From Hypericum androsaemum (taxonomy: Eukaryota; Streptophyta; Magnoliopsida; Malpighiales; Hypericaceae), in assembly GCA_963995505.1 (NCBI GenBank), contig OZ023198.1, positions 7,960,558 through 8,024,557 on the forward strand: DNA of 64,000 bases, read 5' to 3'. Positions 35,501-46,032 of the stretch are shown in pieces. The number at the start of each line of letters is the position of its first letter. Positions within the stretch are counted from its first letter, which is position 1. Made by a program: the position numbers and the translations under genes. The notes beneath the pieces are model-generated. The model was not told the origin of the DNA, did no database searches, and saw only the letters and a list, made by a program, of their open reading frames with translations.

Positions 35501-35849
35501 ATTGAGATTTTGTTCTTTGGTTCTTTGAATTTAGTTATTTAAAAAAATACCTAGAGGCTGGTAGAATTTTTGAAGTTGACAATAATTTAAAAAGAGAGAG
35601 AGAGTCCTTCCTTCACGAGAATATGAAGTGTCCCTTTCTCTTTCCATAAAAAAAAGTGTGTCAGCTAATTTTTAATTTTTTTTTTGGTTTCTGTTAGGTT
35701 TCCAATATTACCCCTTATTGGTTTAATAAAATCTAACTTTCCACCTGAACCTCTTTAGTCCCCATTTTTTGGGACTATGCCTGTCCCCACCAAATCCCTC
35801 CCCGGGGTGGGGAGCATGTGAATTATTATTGTCTGAAGGAGAAAGAATA

Positions 35850-36745
35850 TTTTTTGTAGGGATAAAGTGGCGCGAAGCCTATATAAAAAATGAATTACAG
35901 ACATAAGACAAGAAATCGAAACTGAAATACAGACACAAGACAAGAAATTCAAGCAGAAAATAAATCAGTCCGATGACAGCAAAGTGGCACAGGGAGGGAG
36001 CGATGGGCAATCGAATTAAGCACAAAGGCCGACGACTGGGGCGGAGTTTTACCGAAGCAAGCTTCAGCCAATAACCTCAAGACACCGTCAAGAGGGCATC
36101 TGAATGCAAAACACTCAGATGAGAGTCAATGTCGAAGTAAATCGACCAAGACAAGGTTCTCCACCTGCAACCATCAAACATGCAACGAGATTCGAAAGGA
36201 TCTCAGATAAGACGAAAGACAATCCAAGCATAAGCAGAAATTAAAAGAGCAAAAGCCCGACGCAGCCACTAAGCAAGCGGATCTCGGTCAGAGACGGCAA
36301 ACAACGGTCAGGGACGAGGCTGAGAGGTGGGAACGGCGACCAGGCTGAACGACGGTGGATGGCGGGGACGGACGAGGGGCAGCGATCGAACGACGTTGAA
36401 AGGCGGATGAACAGACGATCAGGGTCCTCAAGCGGAGATCCGGCGAGGCTGAGCCGGCGAGCTTGAGGATCAAAGAAAAGGCAAGGTGAACAGCGACCAG
36501 AGCAACGACGAAGCTGAGTGGAGGTCGGTGAGGTGAACCAGCGGGAACGGCGACCAGGGACGGCAGAAACTGGACGAGGCTGAGCGACAGGTCAGCGAGC
36601 GGAGATCGGCCGACGAGCAGGCGATTGGTGAAGCGGGCCGACGAGCATGAGAAACAAGCCGGCAAGTAGGAGATGAGGCGACATGAAAAAAATAGAAAGA
36701 CTAAAAGCCCTAGAATGGCTTCCACTTGGGAAGAGGAAAGCTCCA
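35850..36745 (-). mobile_element. non-autonomous non-LTR retroelement, 17-bp TSD
   Basis: Bounded by the exact 17-bp repeat ctgaaggagaaagaata (35833-35849 and 36746-36762). The minus-strand 3' end is an A-rich tail against the left repeat. The flanks are NLR 3' flank (cf. 44060-44130), where the paralogue shows the empty site. GC-rich 5' part, no recognisable protein. A related element lies at 48596-49385 (shared minus-strand gcaggtg-ag, ttgtct-ggt and gtgccact). Confidence 0.88.
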
Positions 36746-37109
36746 CTGAAGGAGAAAGAATACTAGTGGGCCCAAAATCAATCAACCTTGGGAAGACTTT
36801 TGCTTCCTCCACCATAATTAATGTCGATTGGGGCTTTTACTAACTAATAGTAGGTGAATTGTTCCGCATTTCATGCAATTTAGGAATCTCACCGCTTGCA
36901 TAGTAATATATATATATATATATGCACAAAATAAAATAATAAATTATCCTTTTAAAAAGACAAAGGTTAATTAAAGGGCATATATTCGTTTTGGGCAACA
37001 AATCAGATCTAATCTATCTTACGGAAAAAGCAATCTATTGTGTCAGGCTTAGTGCCACTGTGGGTGGGCACCTGGCAGATATTTATAAACAAACTGATAC
37101 ATTTACTTT

Positions 37110-38392
37110 TGGGTAAAGTTTATTTTAGTATCCTGTGTTATCTTTAAAAATTATTTTAGTATTTTGTAGAAAAAAATTCATCTATCAAGTCAAACTGTAT
37201 CCAATTAACATCACTTAGATCTACAGACAACTTCTGAGGCCTACCCGAACTGAGTTAATTGAAACGACGTTATTTTAGTAGCGACGGGACACTCCACATC
37301 ACATTTTCTAGCACACTTGTAAACATGACATGGCAAAATGACAAATATCTAAATAGTCACTTATTTATTTGTAATATTTTTATAAAATCATCATTTACCC
37401 AATTTAATATTAAAAACCCACTATCGATCATCTTCTTCCCCAACCCTTCTCCTTCCTAAAAATTCAATCTTCAAATTAACCATAATATCCTCCTCCACCA
37501 CCGTCTATATCCAAGTCCAACTCCATGACTTCATCCTTCTCGGTGTGGTCCCTCACCGACGCGAGGTCGAGAAGAGGGTTATGGAAAAAGGGTCGCGCTG
37601 GCCCTGCCGATCGAGACTCCCCGCAACTGCAAATCCTCCATCGAACCCGTCCTTAACCTAATCGGACTCCTTCGTAGGAAATCAATGCAATTCCCCCGTA
37701 ACTGCAAATTCCCCGACTAGAGGTAGATGGAAATCGATGTTGGGACACGAAGAGAGAGATGTTGCTGTTGAGAAATTAAATCGATGCAAATCCCCCGACT
37801 AACTCGTCTCGTCCCTAACCTAATCAGATTCCTTCATTGAGAACTAAATCGATGTTGGTGTTGTTGAGTGAGAGAGAGAGAGAGATGGGCTCGACGTCCT
37901 AATCCTTCTCGTTGTCAAAATCAAGGAGGGTGTTGTAGTCGTACATGAAGTCATCCGGGGAGCCGACGTCGAAGTCATCCCCCCGGCGCCGTTGGGAGAC
38001 GAAGCTGTTGTTTTTGACAAAGAGCAGAGAAAGGTGGGCTGGTTTGGACGGCCAGAAACGTTTTTGTCATCGGAGAAGACGACAACGAAAAAGATAACGT
38101 TGAGGAGGAGAGAGAAGGAGGCAGAGGAAGATAGCAAGTATAAGTGACTATTTTGATATTTACCACCTTGCCATGTCATGTTTACAAGTGTGCTAGAAAA
38201 TGTGATGTTGTGTGCCACGTCGTTACTAAAACAATGTCGTTTCAATCAGCTCGGTTCGAGCCAGTGCGAGAAGCTGCCCGTAGACTTAAGTGATGTTAAT
38301 TGGATGCTGTTTGACTCGATTGATAAATTTTTTACCACGGAATACTAAAATAATTTTTTGTGATATTACAGAGTACTAAAATAAACTTTTCC
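37110..38392. mobile_element. long-TIR MULE-like element with 9-bp imperfect TSD
   Basis: The ends are inverted over nearly 300 bp (shared: aaagtttattttagta, ccaattaacatcactta, ttctagcacacttgtaaac). Flanks atttacttt (37101-37109) and atttccttt (38393-38401) differ at one base. The 600-bp centre is GC-richer and lacks a recognisable gene, though short Ser/Thr-rich frames exist on both strands. Confidence 0.78.
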
Positions 38393-38602
38393 ATTTCCTT
38401 TTTTATCTTTCGAAAAAGAAGATGATCATAAATACATTTACTTTACTCTCTCCCTCCCCACCTAAAATTCAAAATCAAAATAATAAAAAAGACAGACAAA
38501 AACACAAATTCCCAAGTCCCACGCAGCTTCCTCTATTCTGCTCAGTTCACTCTCTTCTACTACAAGTGCTCTACCTCTCCTCCTCCTCCTCCGAAGAAGA
38601 AA

Positions 38603-38641
38603 AACTCCAACTCCAACTCCAACTCCAACTCCAACTCCAAA
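38603..38641 (+). repeat. (aactcc)n microsatellite
   Basis: Six-base unit repeated about six times, immediately upstream of the GH17 relic start codon. Confidence 0.95.
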
Positions 38642-38645
38642 GGGC

Positions 38646-39654
38646 ATGGAGTCCGCTATCAGGAGCAGCACCCGCTTCTTCTGGGCTTCACTCACTCTCC
38701 TCCTCACAACAATGCAGCCGTCTGGTGGGGCCCACACACGTGGCATAAAACTACGGGCAGATAGCCAACAACCTCCCAGACCCATCCGACGTCGTCCCAC
38801 TCGTCAAATCCCTGGGCGCCACCCACCTCAAGCTCTACGACGCCAACCCCAAGCTCCTCTCCGCCTTCGCCCACTCCAACATCTCCTTCACCCTCGGCCT
38901 CGGCAACGAGTTCCTCGCCCAGATCCAGGACCCCGCCCACGCCCTCTCCTGGGCCCAGCAGAACGTCCTCGCCCATCTCCCCAACACCAACATCTCCTCC
39001 ATCGCCGTCGGCAACGAGGTCCTCACCCTAATCCTAAACGACACCGCCTCCGCCGCCTCCTTCTCACAGCATCTCCTCCCGGCTATGCAGTCCCTCCGCG
39101 CGGCTCTCGCCTCCCTCAACCTCTCCGGCGCCGTCTCCGTCACAACCCCGCACTCGCTCTCGGTGCTCCAGTCGTCCTACCCGCCGTCGACGGCGTCGTT
39201 TCGGAGAGATCTTCTTCCGAGCCTCACTCCGATCTTCAGCTTCCTGCACCGGACCGGCGCGCCCTTCCTGACCAACGCCTACCCCTTCTTCGCCTCCAAG
39301 GCGTCCCCGGGGCGGATCCCACTCGACTTCGCGCTCGCCGATCCTGGCGCCGCCGACCCGGCCTCCGGTCTCAAATACGGCAGCATGCTCTCCGCGCAGG
39401 TCGACACGGTTTACTCCGCCCTCGCCGCCGGAAGCCCGGGCCGACCTCCGAGAGGAACTATGGGCTTTTCAGGCCCGACGGGAGCCCTGCCTACGAGCTT
39501 GGGCTCGGCGGGAACCTCAGCTTGACGACGGCATCTTCGCCCCCCCTGTAGTGGAAATGGGAGCCAAACGACGACGACGTCGTCGCCTCCGTGGACGCCG
39601 GAGAGCTCTTCCACTGGTTACTTGTCCGTTTCTTCCTCTGCTCTTCCCAAGGTT
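38646..39654 (+). pseudogene. glucan endo-1,3-beta-glucosidase (GH17) pseudogene
   Basis: Functional relatives hydrolyse callose at the cell surface. The ATG at 38646 opens a signal-peptide-like start (FFWASLTLLLTT). One extra A near 38747-38750 then shifts the frame; in the shifted frame the mature enzyme is recognisable: YGQIANNLPDPSDVVPL, LKLYDANPKLLSAF, SIAVGNEVL with the acid/base Glu at 39016, and NAYPFFAS. At about 39430 roughly 90 codons are deleted, removing the catalytic nucleophile segment (family SETGWPS), and the text resumes at KPGPTSERNYGLF. Another shift leads into a Ser/Thr-rich tail (SSTGYLSVSSSALPK) as in GPI-anchored members. No enzyme can be made. Confidence 0.92.
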
Positions 39655-40559
39655 CGTATATTTGTTTGTGCTTTATTTTCTTGGGTTTTTTTTTTGTTTC
39701 CTTAGTTTTTCGTTATTTGTGGCTTTATTTTAATTTTGTTGGACTGACATAACTGATGTTATTGCTTATGTAATTTGAGGTCATTTGTTGTATTTAGAAT
39801 TGAAATCCTTGAGATGATATACTTGAATTAGAATTGTTGAAAATGGTGTTATTTGTTTGATAGAAAATAGGGATTGTTATAAACGTTGCAATCTAAAATT
39901 GATTTAGGATTATATAGTTTTTCTCTAAGTTGTTGAACAAAGAAAATTGATGTTAGTCCTTAGTGGGCCTGCTTATTTCTTTTTTTAATTAAGAAGAAAT
40001 TAGTTGTTGTTTGGAGACATAGATAAGCCAATTGAGGATCGTTGTGGGGACATGTTAGAACTTGGAAGTTACGTTGATTGGCTGTTGTGATGATTGAATC
40101 TGTAGAGACGAGGCAGCTTTGTTCTGAATGGGTTGGTGGTGAGTGGATTCCGGCTGACCTTTGGTCTGATGAGACAAGGCTCAACCTTCTGAATCGGATG
40201 GTATCGGGGAGGAGGAGGAGGAAGGATTTACAAGGCTCAACAATGGCAAATGACAATCTTGGGAATTAGGCAAAGGTAGATTCTGCTTTCTCTTTTTCTT
40301 TTCTTTGTTGCGGAAAGAAAAGGTTTGGGATATTTTTCACTTGCCTTTGTTACTCTTCCACGTATAATCGTGACTTTGAACTGACCTCCGTCCATCTGCC
40401 TTAATGCAGGAAACTCTTGCTTTATCTCCTCCATCCATCTGCATTAGAATAGAGCTTTCAGGTTTTTACATATAGGAATTTGTGTGTTAACTGTTAAGGC
40501 CATTAGTATTGGTCAAGTGAGAGAGATGGCTTGGCTCCTTTGAAAAAAACTAGCATTAC
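39655..40559. other. no clear gene
   Basis: Starts with intron-like T-rich sequence after a possible donor (aag|gttcgt) of the GH17 relic. A 63-residue open stretch at 40078-40269 (QLCSEWVGGEWIPADLW) ends in a stop and could be an exon remnant of unknown origin. Confidence 0.35.
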
Positions 40560-40625
40560 TTGACCTTACCCACTTTGCTACAAATTCATCTTCGGTCGCA
40601 AAAGCAGCAACCCCTACTAAAAAAA

Positions 40626-43600
40626 ATGGCGAAGTTGGCTTCGGGCCTCGCAGGGAAAGTGCTGGAGCTGCTAGCTTCACCGGCCTACGAGGAGATCAAA
40701 CAGGCATGGGGAGTTAGGAACGATCTTGAGAAGCTGAGGGGGACCATGGCCAGCATCTAGGCGGTACTGCTGGATGCGGAGGAGAAGCAGGTTCACAATA
40801 GGGCCATTACTTTGTGGTTGGAGCAGCTCAAGGATGCGTTATACGACGTCGAGGATATACTCGCAAACTTCCAGGCCAAACATCTTCGGAGAAATGTCCT
40901 CGGGCTCAGCCGTTGGAGCTTTCCCATAAAGGTACCTACTGCCCGCTGGGATCGATTTTTAACTTGTGACTTGGAGTCTTTGCTCTGGCGATTAAATGAA
41001 TCGTTGACGTGAATATTATGTTTCTGAAATACTTTTCTGACCTTTTAGTTGGCCTTTAGTAGGGTGAGTAACGAATCTTATATGTAAAATTTTTATTTAT
41101 TCAGTAATAAACCGCCAAGATGGTAAGTAATTAAATTTACTGATTGTTACACCTCCATCACTTTTTACCTAAATGAACATAAGATAATAATATATCTAAG
41201 AGTAATGCTAATTAGATAGAGATTATCTTATGATTAAATTATGAACGTATTCTGCTATAATCTTTCGATCTATTCTCATACGTCTTGCCAGCTCGGAAGA
41301 AGGGGATTAAGGTCAAGCCACTTGTTTAATTTGCTTATCCACATCTGATCTCGGTCGCCTTGTACGCTAATTTTTTGGGCCTGACACTCCTTATACTAGT
41401 GCCAAGCCCATGTAACGGATCTCATATTGTTCAGGTTAAATGATTAAAATCATTTGTTTCACAATTTTCAGGTATCTCGCATTTTCCTGTGTTCCTCCAA
41501 TCCCATCTTGTTCAGGTTTAAAATGGCCCATAGAGTGAGGGAGATACATGAAAAGCTCGCTGAAATCGGGAAAATAAAAAAAGATTTTGGACTTGTTGAG
41601 CTAGACGAACATAAGCCTCGAAGCAGCAGAGAGAGGGAAATGACACACTCGTATGTGCACGTTGCGGATATTGTCGGGAGACAAGAAGCAAAACAAACAA
41701 TCATCCACTATTTGGACCAACGTGAGGATACCAGAAATGCGTCTGTTATTCCTATTGTTGGGATGGGAGGCTTAGGTAAGACTGCACTCGCTAAATTAGT
41801 ATATAATGATGGTTGGGTGGAAGAGAATTTCGAGATCAAACTTTGGGTCTGTGTTTCTAATGACTTCAGCTTAAAAAAGGTGGTGGTGCAAGCCATCAAG
41901 TGTGCTATTGGCAAAGACCTCAGCAACATGGACATCGAACAATTGCAACGAGAGCTAAGAGACATTTTGGGTGGTAAGAAATACTTGCTTGTGCTTGATG
42001 ATGTGTGGGAGGAAAATGAAAGAAAATGGCTGGATTTGAAGGCTTGATGCTCCTTATAAGATAGGGGAAAAGTTGCTGATGGAACACGAAGCGAAAAAGT
42101 TGCTTCAATCGTCGGAACGATTGATGCTCCTTATAAGATAGGGGAGCTTCCTCATGAAGACTGCCTGAAGCTCTTCTTTAGATGTGCATTTGGGGAGGGA
42201 GAACAGCGCCAATGGCCTATAATCCTAAGGAAAATTGGAGAAGAAATAGTCAAGTGTAAAAGAGTTCCCCTTGCTGTGATGACATTAGGTAGTTTGTTGA
42301 CTTTCAAGACCAATGAGACTGAATGGAAGTCGGTGAGAGACAATGAGATATGGAAGCTGGAGCAGAAAGAAAATGACATCATGCCTGCTTTAAGATTGAG
42401 CTACGAGCGGTGAGATATGGAAGCTGGAGCAGAAAGAAAATGACATCATGCCTGCTTTAAGATTGAGCTACGAGCGGTTGCCATCTCATCTCAAGTCATG
42501 CTTTTCTTGCTATTCAATTTTCCCCAGGGACTGATTTTTCTGATTTCTATCTGACTACATTATGGATGTCACTTGATCTTCTTAAACCACTTTATGGGAG
42601 GCAGAGCTTGGAAGATGTGGGCCATAGGTACTTGAATGAGTTGGCCTCTAGAGAGTTTTTCCAAGATGTTGAGGACAAGATAGTTTTCAGAAGTAGCAAA
42701 ATGCACGATCTAGTACATGATCTTGCATTGTCAGTGTTGGGGATGAGTTCTTCAATATAGCCTCCAATGGCAGCAACAAAGAATTGTTTAGTCCTCAGAA
42801 AACTGGTACTTGTGTTCTGGCAACCTAGACGACCAACTTGAATCTCCAGACATAATACCCTTCTTGCAAAGTTTGGAGCACATCCGGACAGCTTGTTCTG
42901 AATTAGGTACCAACATCTCATTTGTAGAGGCTTGTCTTCCCAAGTTTAGGTACTTGCGCTTTCTGCTGTTATCAGATTTAAACTTTGATATGTTGCCGAA
43001 GGGAATATTTTTCGATTTCCAACATCTTCGATTTCTAACCATAACTTACAACAAGGAAATCAGACGACTCCCCAGTTCAATTTGTGAGCAGCATAGCTTG
43101 CAGTTTCTAAATCTGGGGGGCTGTGATAGTTTGGAAGACTTGCCCAAAAACATCAAGTATCTGGTCAGCCTTCGGTTCCTGATTCTAACTATAAAGCAAG
43201 TTCGGCTACCAGAAGATGGGATAGGATCCCTGAAATCTCTTCGATCCCTGTGGCTTGTTGGCTGTGAGAATATGGAACATTTGTGCCAAGATATTCCGGG
43301 GCTCCAGAACCTCCGCCAACTCTGTATCGATGGTTGTCCGAGATTGAAGTGTCTTCCACAAGGTGTAAAGTTCTTGCCAGCATTGGAGAGTCTAGCCATT
43401 GACGATTGTGACGACTTTGACTTAGGATTGGAGGACGGGAAGCAGAATCACGACATTACCAGTTGCGGGATCCGATTTTTGTGGCTTGTCAATTTACCCA
43501 AAATGGAGGAACTTCCGCAGTGGCTACTTCAAGGGTCTGCCAACACCCTACAAGTCCTCTTAATTGAAAGGTGCGACAATCGGAAAGAATTTTGGAATGA

Positions 43601-43787
43601 TCTGCAAAACCTACGTGCCCTTCAGAGTGTTCGTGTGAAGGAGTGCCCCAATGTGCTTCACCCTGGAGAAACAGAGGAAGATTGGCGTAAGATTTCTCAC
43701 ATCCCCAGCATTATGATCGACGGGGAGCTGATTTTTTTTAAATCTTCTGCTGATGATGATATCAAGGAACAACCAGCAGACATTTAG
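40626..43787 (+). pseudogene. CNL disease-resistance gene, pseudogene (NLR1)
   Basis: Full-length family layout but disabled. Exon 1 (40626-40931) encodes the coiled-coil start MAKLASGLAGKVLELL, with a nonsense TAG at 40758 where relatives have Gln (SI-Q-AVLLDAEEKQ). An intron follows to 41471. Exon 2 carries LFRFKMAHRVREI, then NB-ARC: P-loop GMGGLGKT, kinase-2 LLVLDDVW. Just after this, RNBS-B is lost and a 77-bp-spaced repeat inserted (42046-42145). A 67-bp tandem duplication (42344-42477) shifts the frame again, as do changes near 42535. MHDLVHD survives at about 42700. From 42810 to 43787 a long LRR frame is open (325 aa). It is the upstream twin of the gene at 45488-48117. Confidence 0.93.
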
Positions 43788-44174
43788 TGTGTGTTTAGTA
43801 AAAGCTTTTGGATATTGGCTGATAGCTTTTGGTTGGTGAAACAGCCGATGACAATCACATTACCTACGTGTTTGTGTGGATGTTAAAGTTTGATTACTAG
43901 TTATATCTTTTGATTTGTAATTTATATAAGGATCACGATAGCTTTTGCTTGAGTTAATATCAACGACCTGATATTACATTATGTTAAGTAAAAATTTAGT
44001 TTGCAACAAGTTTGCATAGGAACGTGGCGGATTCGACACATATTGGGTGGGGAGCATGTGAATTATTGTCTGAGGAATACTAGTGGGCCAAAAATCACTG
44101 AACATTAGGAAGACTTTTGCTTTCCCATGATTAACGTTGATTTGAGCATTTAACTTAAATACGTTAAAATGTCT

Positions 44175-44471
44175 CTAAAGTGTTATTATTGATGGTACTT
44201 TCATTAACCATAAACACAAGTCATACAAAAAGATAGCCTCATGTTCATGAGGAGGATGTTCAACAATATCATCCACAAAAGGGCCTAATCTAGCGGATTT
44301 CGATAACCAATCCGCGACTTTGTTAACTAGTCTTGGCACAAACGCTAGTTCACACAAGGGTAAACTCAAAAGACGATTTTGCACCTCCAATGCAAGGAGT
44401 TCCACATTCCAATCAATAGTGGAAGATGCGTTGTTTATGAAATCAACAAGCATCTTGCAATCCGACTCCAT
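44175..44471 (-). pseudogene. LINE-type RNase H domain fragment
   Basis: The minus-strand frame MESDCKMLVDFINNAS..., AFVPRLVNKVADWLSKSAR matches the C-terminal RNase H (RVT_3) domain of plant LINE polyproteins (ESDC...N.VAD.L.K.A). About 100 residues, no reverse transcriptase alongside. It lies in the spacer between the two NLRs. Confidence 0.7.
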
Positions 44472-44499
44472 TCAAATACAACTAAGAAATCCGCCCAAA

Positions 44500-45190
44500 A
44501 CAGGTTAGAAAACAAAAATCAGCCAAAACAGTTGACTTTTGGTCAACCAGTCAAAATGTTGACCAGTCAAACTGTTGACCAAGTCAACTCGGGAATAGGG
44601 TTTTTCAACCCAAAACTCCCTCTCTCTCTCTCCCCGCATCTCCTTCTTCTTCTGCCGAATCTTCTTCTTCTGCCGAATCTTCTTCTTCCCAGCGGCGGCG
44701 GTGATTCCGAGCAGCAGCGGACGACAGACGGGCAGCAGGGGCGGCAGCGGGCGGCTCCGATCTGAGAGGGGCGGCAGCGGGCGGCTCCGATCTGCGAGCT
44801 CTCCTCTCTCTCCTTGACGGCTCCTTCTTCTTCCCTCAGCTACGGACGGCCAACGAACGGACGGAGCAGCTGAGCTTCTCCCGGCGCGGCGACGGTGCGC
44901 AGGGACGGTCGCCTCCTCCAGGCGACGTTGAGGCGGTCGGACGCGGGCGGCGGCGGCGACTCCAAGGGTTTCAAAACCCTAAATCCCGAATTTCCCCCAA
45001 ATCGGTTACTGTTCTTTGCGCGTTTTATTCTCTAGTTGTGAGGTAGAGAGAACCCTCACGGAAGCCTTGTAACCGATTGGACTCGCATAGTGGACGACTC
45101 TCCTTTGCACGTGGTTTTCTCCCCGTCTTGGAGTTTTCACGTAATTCTCGTGTGTCTCGTATTTCTCGTTTCGATCTTATTTCTCAACAG
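44500..45190 (+). mobile_element. probable Copia-type LTR fragment
   Basis: Sequence near 45040-45190 (gtaaccgattgg, ctcgcatagtgga, gtggttttctcccc, ggagttttcacgtaa, tctcgtgt, ending ctcaaca) has the R/U5 character common to plant Copia LTRs. Upstream are a gttgacc repeat region and a duplicated 27-bp GC-rich unit (44736 and 44768). The left boundary and a target duplication could not be fixed. Confidence 0.4.
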
Positions 45191-45194
45191 TTGC

Positions 45195-45360
45195 TGTAGC
45201 GCCCCGTGATCCGACCAGCGTGCTTTGTCCTCACTCGCACGCATCCCGGAAACTTTCCAGGAGGTTATCCATCTTGATCCTACTCCCGGCTAAACGCGTT
45301 TAACCTTGGAGTTTTCTCAAGATGTGTACCAGAAAAAAGATGCACCTTGTTGGTATGGAT
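45195..45360 (-). mobile_element. 5S rRNA-derived sequence, Cassandra-type TRIM fragment
   Basis: The minus strand reads aactccaaggttaaacgcg, ggagtaggat-aagatgg and ataacctcctggaaagt, a degenerate version of the 3' two-thirds of plant 5S rRNA including its internal promoter boxes. 5S-derived segments are the hallmark of Cassandra terminal-repeat retrotransposons in miniature. TGTAGCGCCCCG at 45195 could be the LTR start. It is not a 5S gene: too many changes. Confidence 0.6.
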
Positions 45361-45528
45361 AGTAGCAATCAAATCACTTAAGCGTTTCAGACAGAACAGA
45401 TCATTAACGGGGTATCACAGCTGCCTTCCTCAACCACTTTGCTATAAATTCGTCCTCGATCGCAAAAGCAGCAACCACTACTAAAAAATGGCGGAGTTGG
45501 CTTCCGGCCTTGCAGGGAAAGTGCTGGA

Positions 45529-45751
45529 TGTTGGGTATGGAGACTTCGGACACCGCGGGGGGGCGTAGCCCCGTCCAGAACTGGGATCGACCTGCGTGTG
45601 TGTTTTGGTTCCTAGGTTTGTTGGTACTATAAATACCCCGCTTGTCTGTCACTGTATACTTATCTTCTTCCTTGTAGAGAGAGACAGAGAGAGAAGAGGA
45701 GAGAGAAACACCATTGTTGAGCCTGCGTAGCTCCAAAGTGTAGATCGAGCA
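45529..45751 (+). mobile_element. small solo LTR (TRIM-like) in NLR2
   Basis: A 223-bp segment starting TGTTGGGTATGG and ending GATCGAGCA, with an internal TATA box, a pyrimidine-rich start region and a purine-rich leader. It is absent at the same place in NLR1. No 5-bp target duplication is visible, which fits loss of the neighbouring CC sequence during or after insertion. Confidence 0.7.
45628..45635 (+). promoter_or_regulatory. TATA box within the solo LTR
   Basis: tataaata followed about 30 bp later by a plausible start region (tcactgtatac). It points toward the NLR2 NB-ARC frame, 400 bp downstream, with a splice donor (aaag|gtaccc, about 45788) and an acceptor (ttcag, about 45864) in between. 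Confidence 0.5.
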
Positions 45752-46032
45752 AGGTCCTGGGGCTCACCCGTTGGAGCTTCCCCAAAAAGGTACCCTATTA
45801 ACAAACCTTTGGGAGGGAGGTGGTTACATTATGGGATTAAAATTATTTGTTTCACAATTTTCAGGCATCTCGCTTTTTCTTGTGTTCCTCCTCCAATCCC
45901 ATATTGTTCAGGTTTAGAATGGCTCATAGAGTGAGGGAGATAAATGAAAATTTGGGTGAAATTGCCAAAATAAAAAGAGATTTTGGACTTGTTGAGCGAG
46001 ACTAGCAGCCTCCTCAAGGCAGAGAAAGGGAA

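Larger units (their letters stand above)
33992..35804. mobile_element. composite element B: GeBP fragment with CCAAT-repeat array
   Basis: Its left terminal region (aaggcatggatggagtggagac, attaatctatcaaaggtac) resembles that of element A. Its right terminal region (ccaatattaccccttattgg, hairpin tagtccccattttttgggac at 35756-35775) resembles A's right end. Between them are a captured GeBP-like exon (34247-34555) and a plus-oriented ATTGGTTT array. It lies directly against element A with one gggtgggg motif between them. Confidence 0.65.
45488..45865 (+). pseudogene. truncated CC exon of NLR2, destroyed by LTR insertion
   Basis: ATG at 45488 begins MAELASGLAGKVLD, identical in style to NLR1 exon 1. 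After 13 residues the sequence switches at 45529 into a small LTR and hits a stop. Only the exon's last ~40 bp (ggggctcacccgttggagc, donor near 45788) remain beyond the insert. About 230 bp of coiled-coil coding sequence present in NLR1 are gone. The conserved 5' flank cactttgctataaattcgtc (45432) resembles NLR1's upstream region. Confidence 0.9.

Noticed and set aside
28092..35804. Plain Helitron
   Set aside because: Hairpins near the right ends and gene capture fit, but no TC start, no CTRR end at a defined distance and no A/T insertion site were found; the gggtgggg flanks argue against it.
36288..36815. 175-residue minus-strand frame
   Set aside because: It lies inside a non-autonomous retroelement and runs through its target duplication into flanking DNA; low-complexity Ser/Leu composition.
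38646..39551. 301-residue single plus frame at the GH17 locus
   Set aside because: Beyond the signal peptide it is Arg/Pro-rich nonsense; the glucanase reads in another frame because of an extra A near 38747.
45195..45360. Functional 5S rRNA gene
   Set aside because: Too many substitutions and no T-run terminator or tandem copies.
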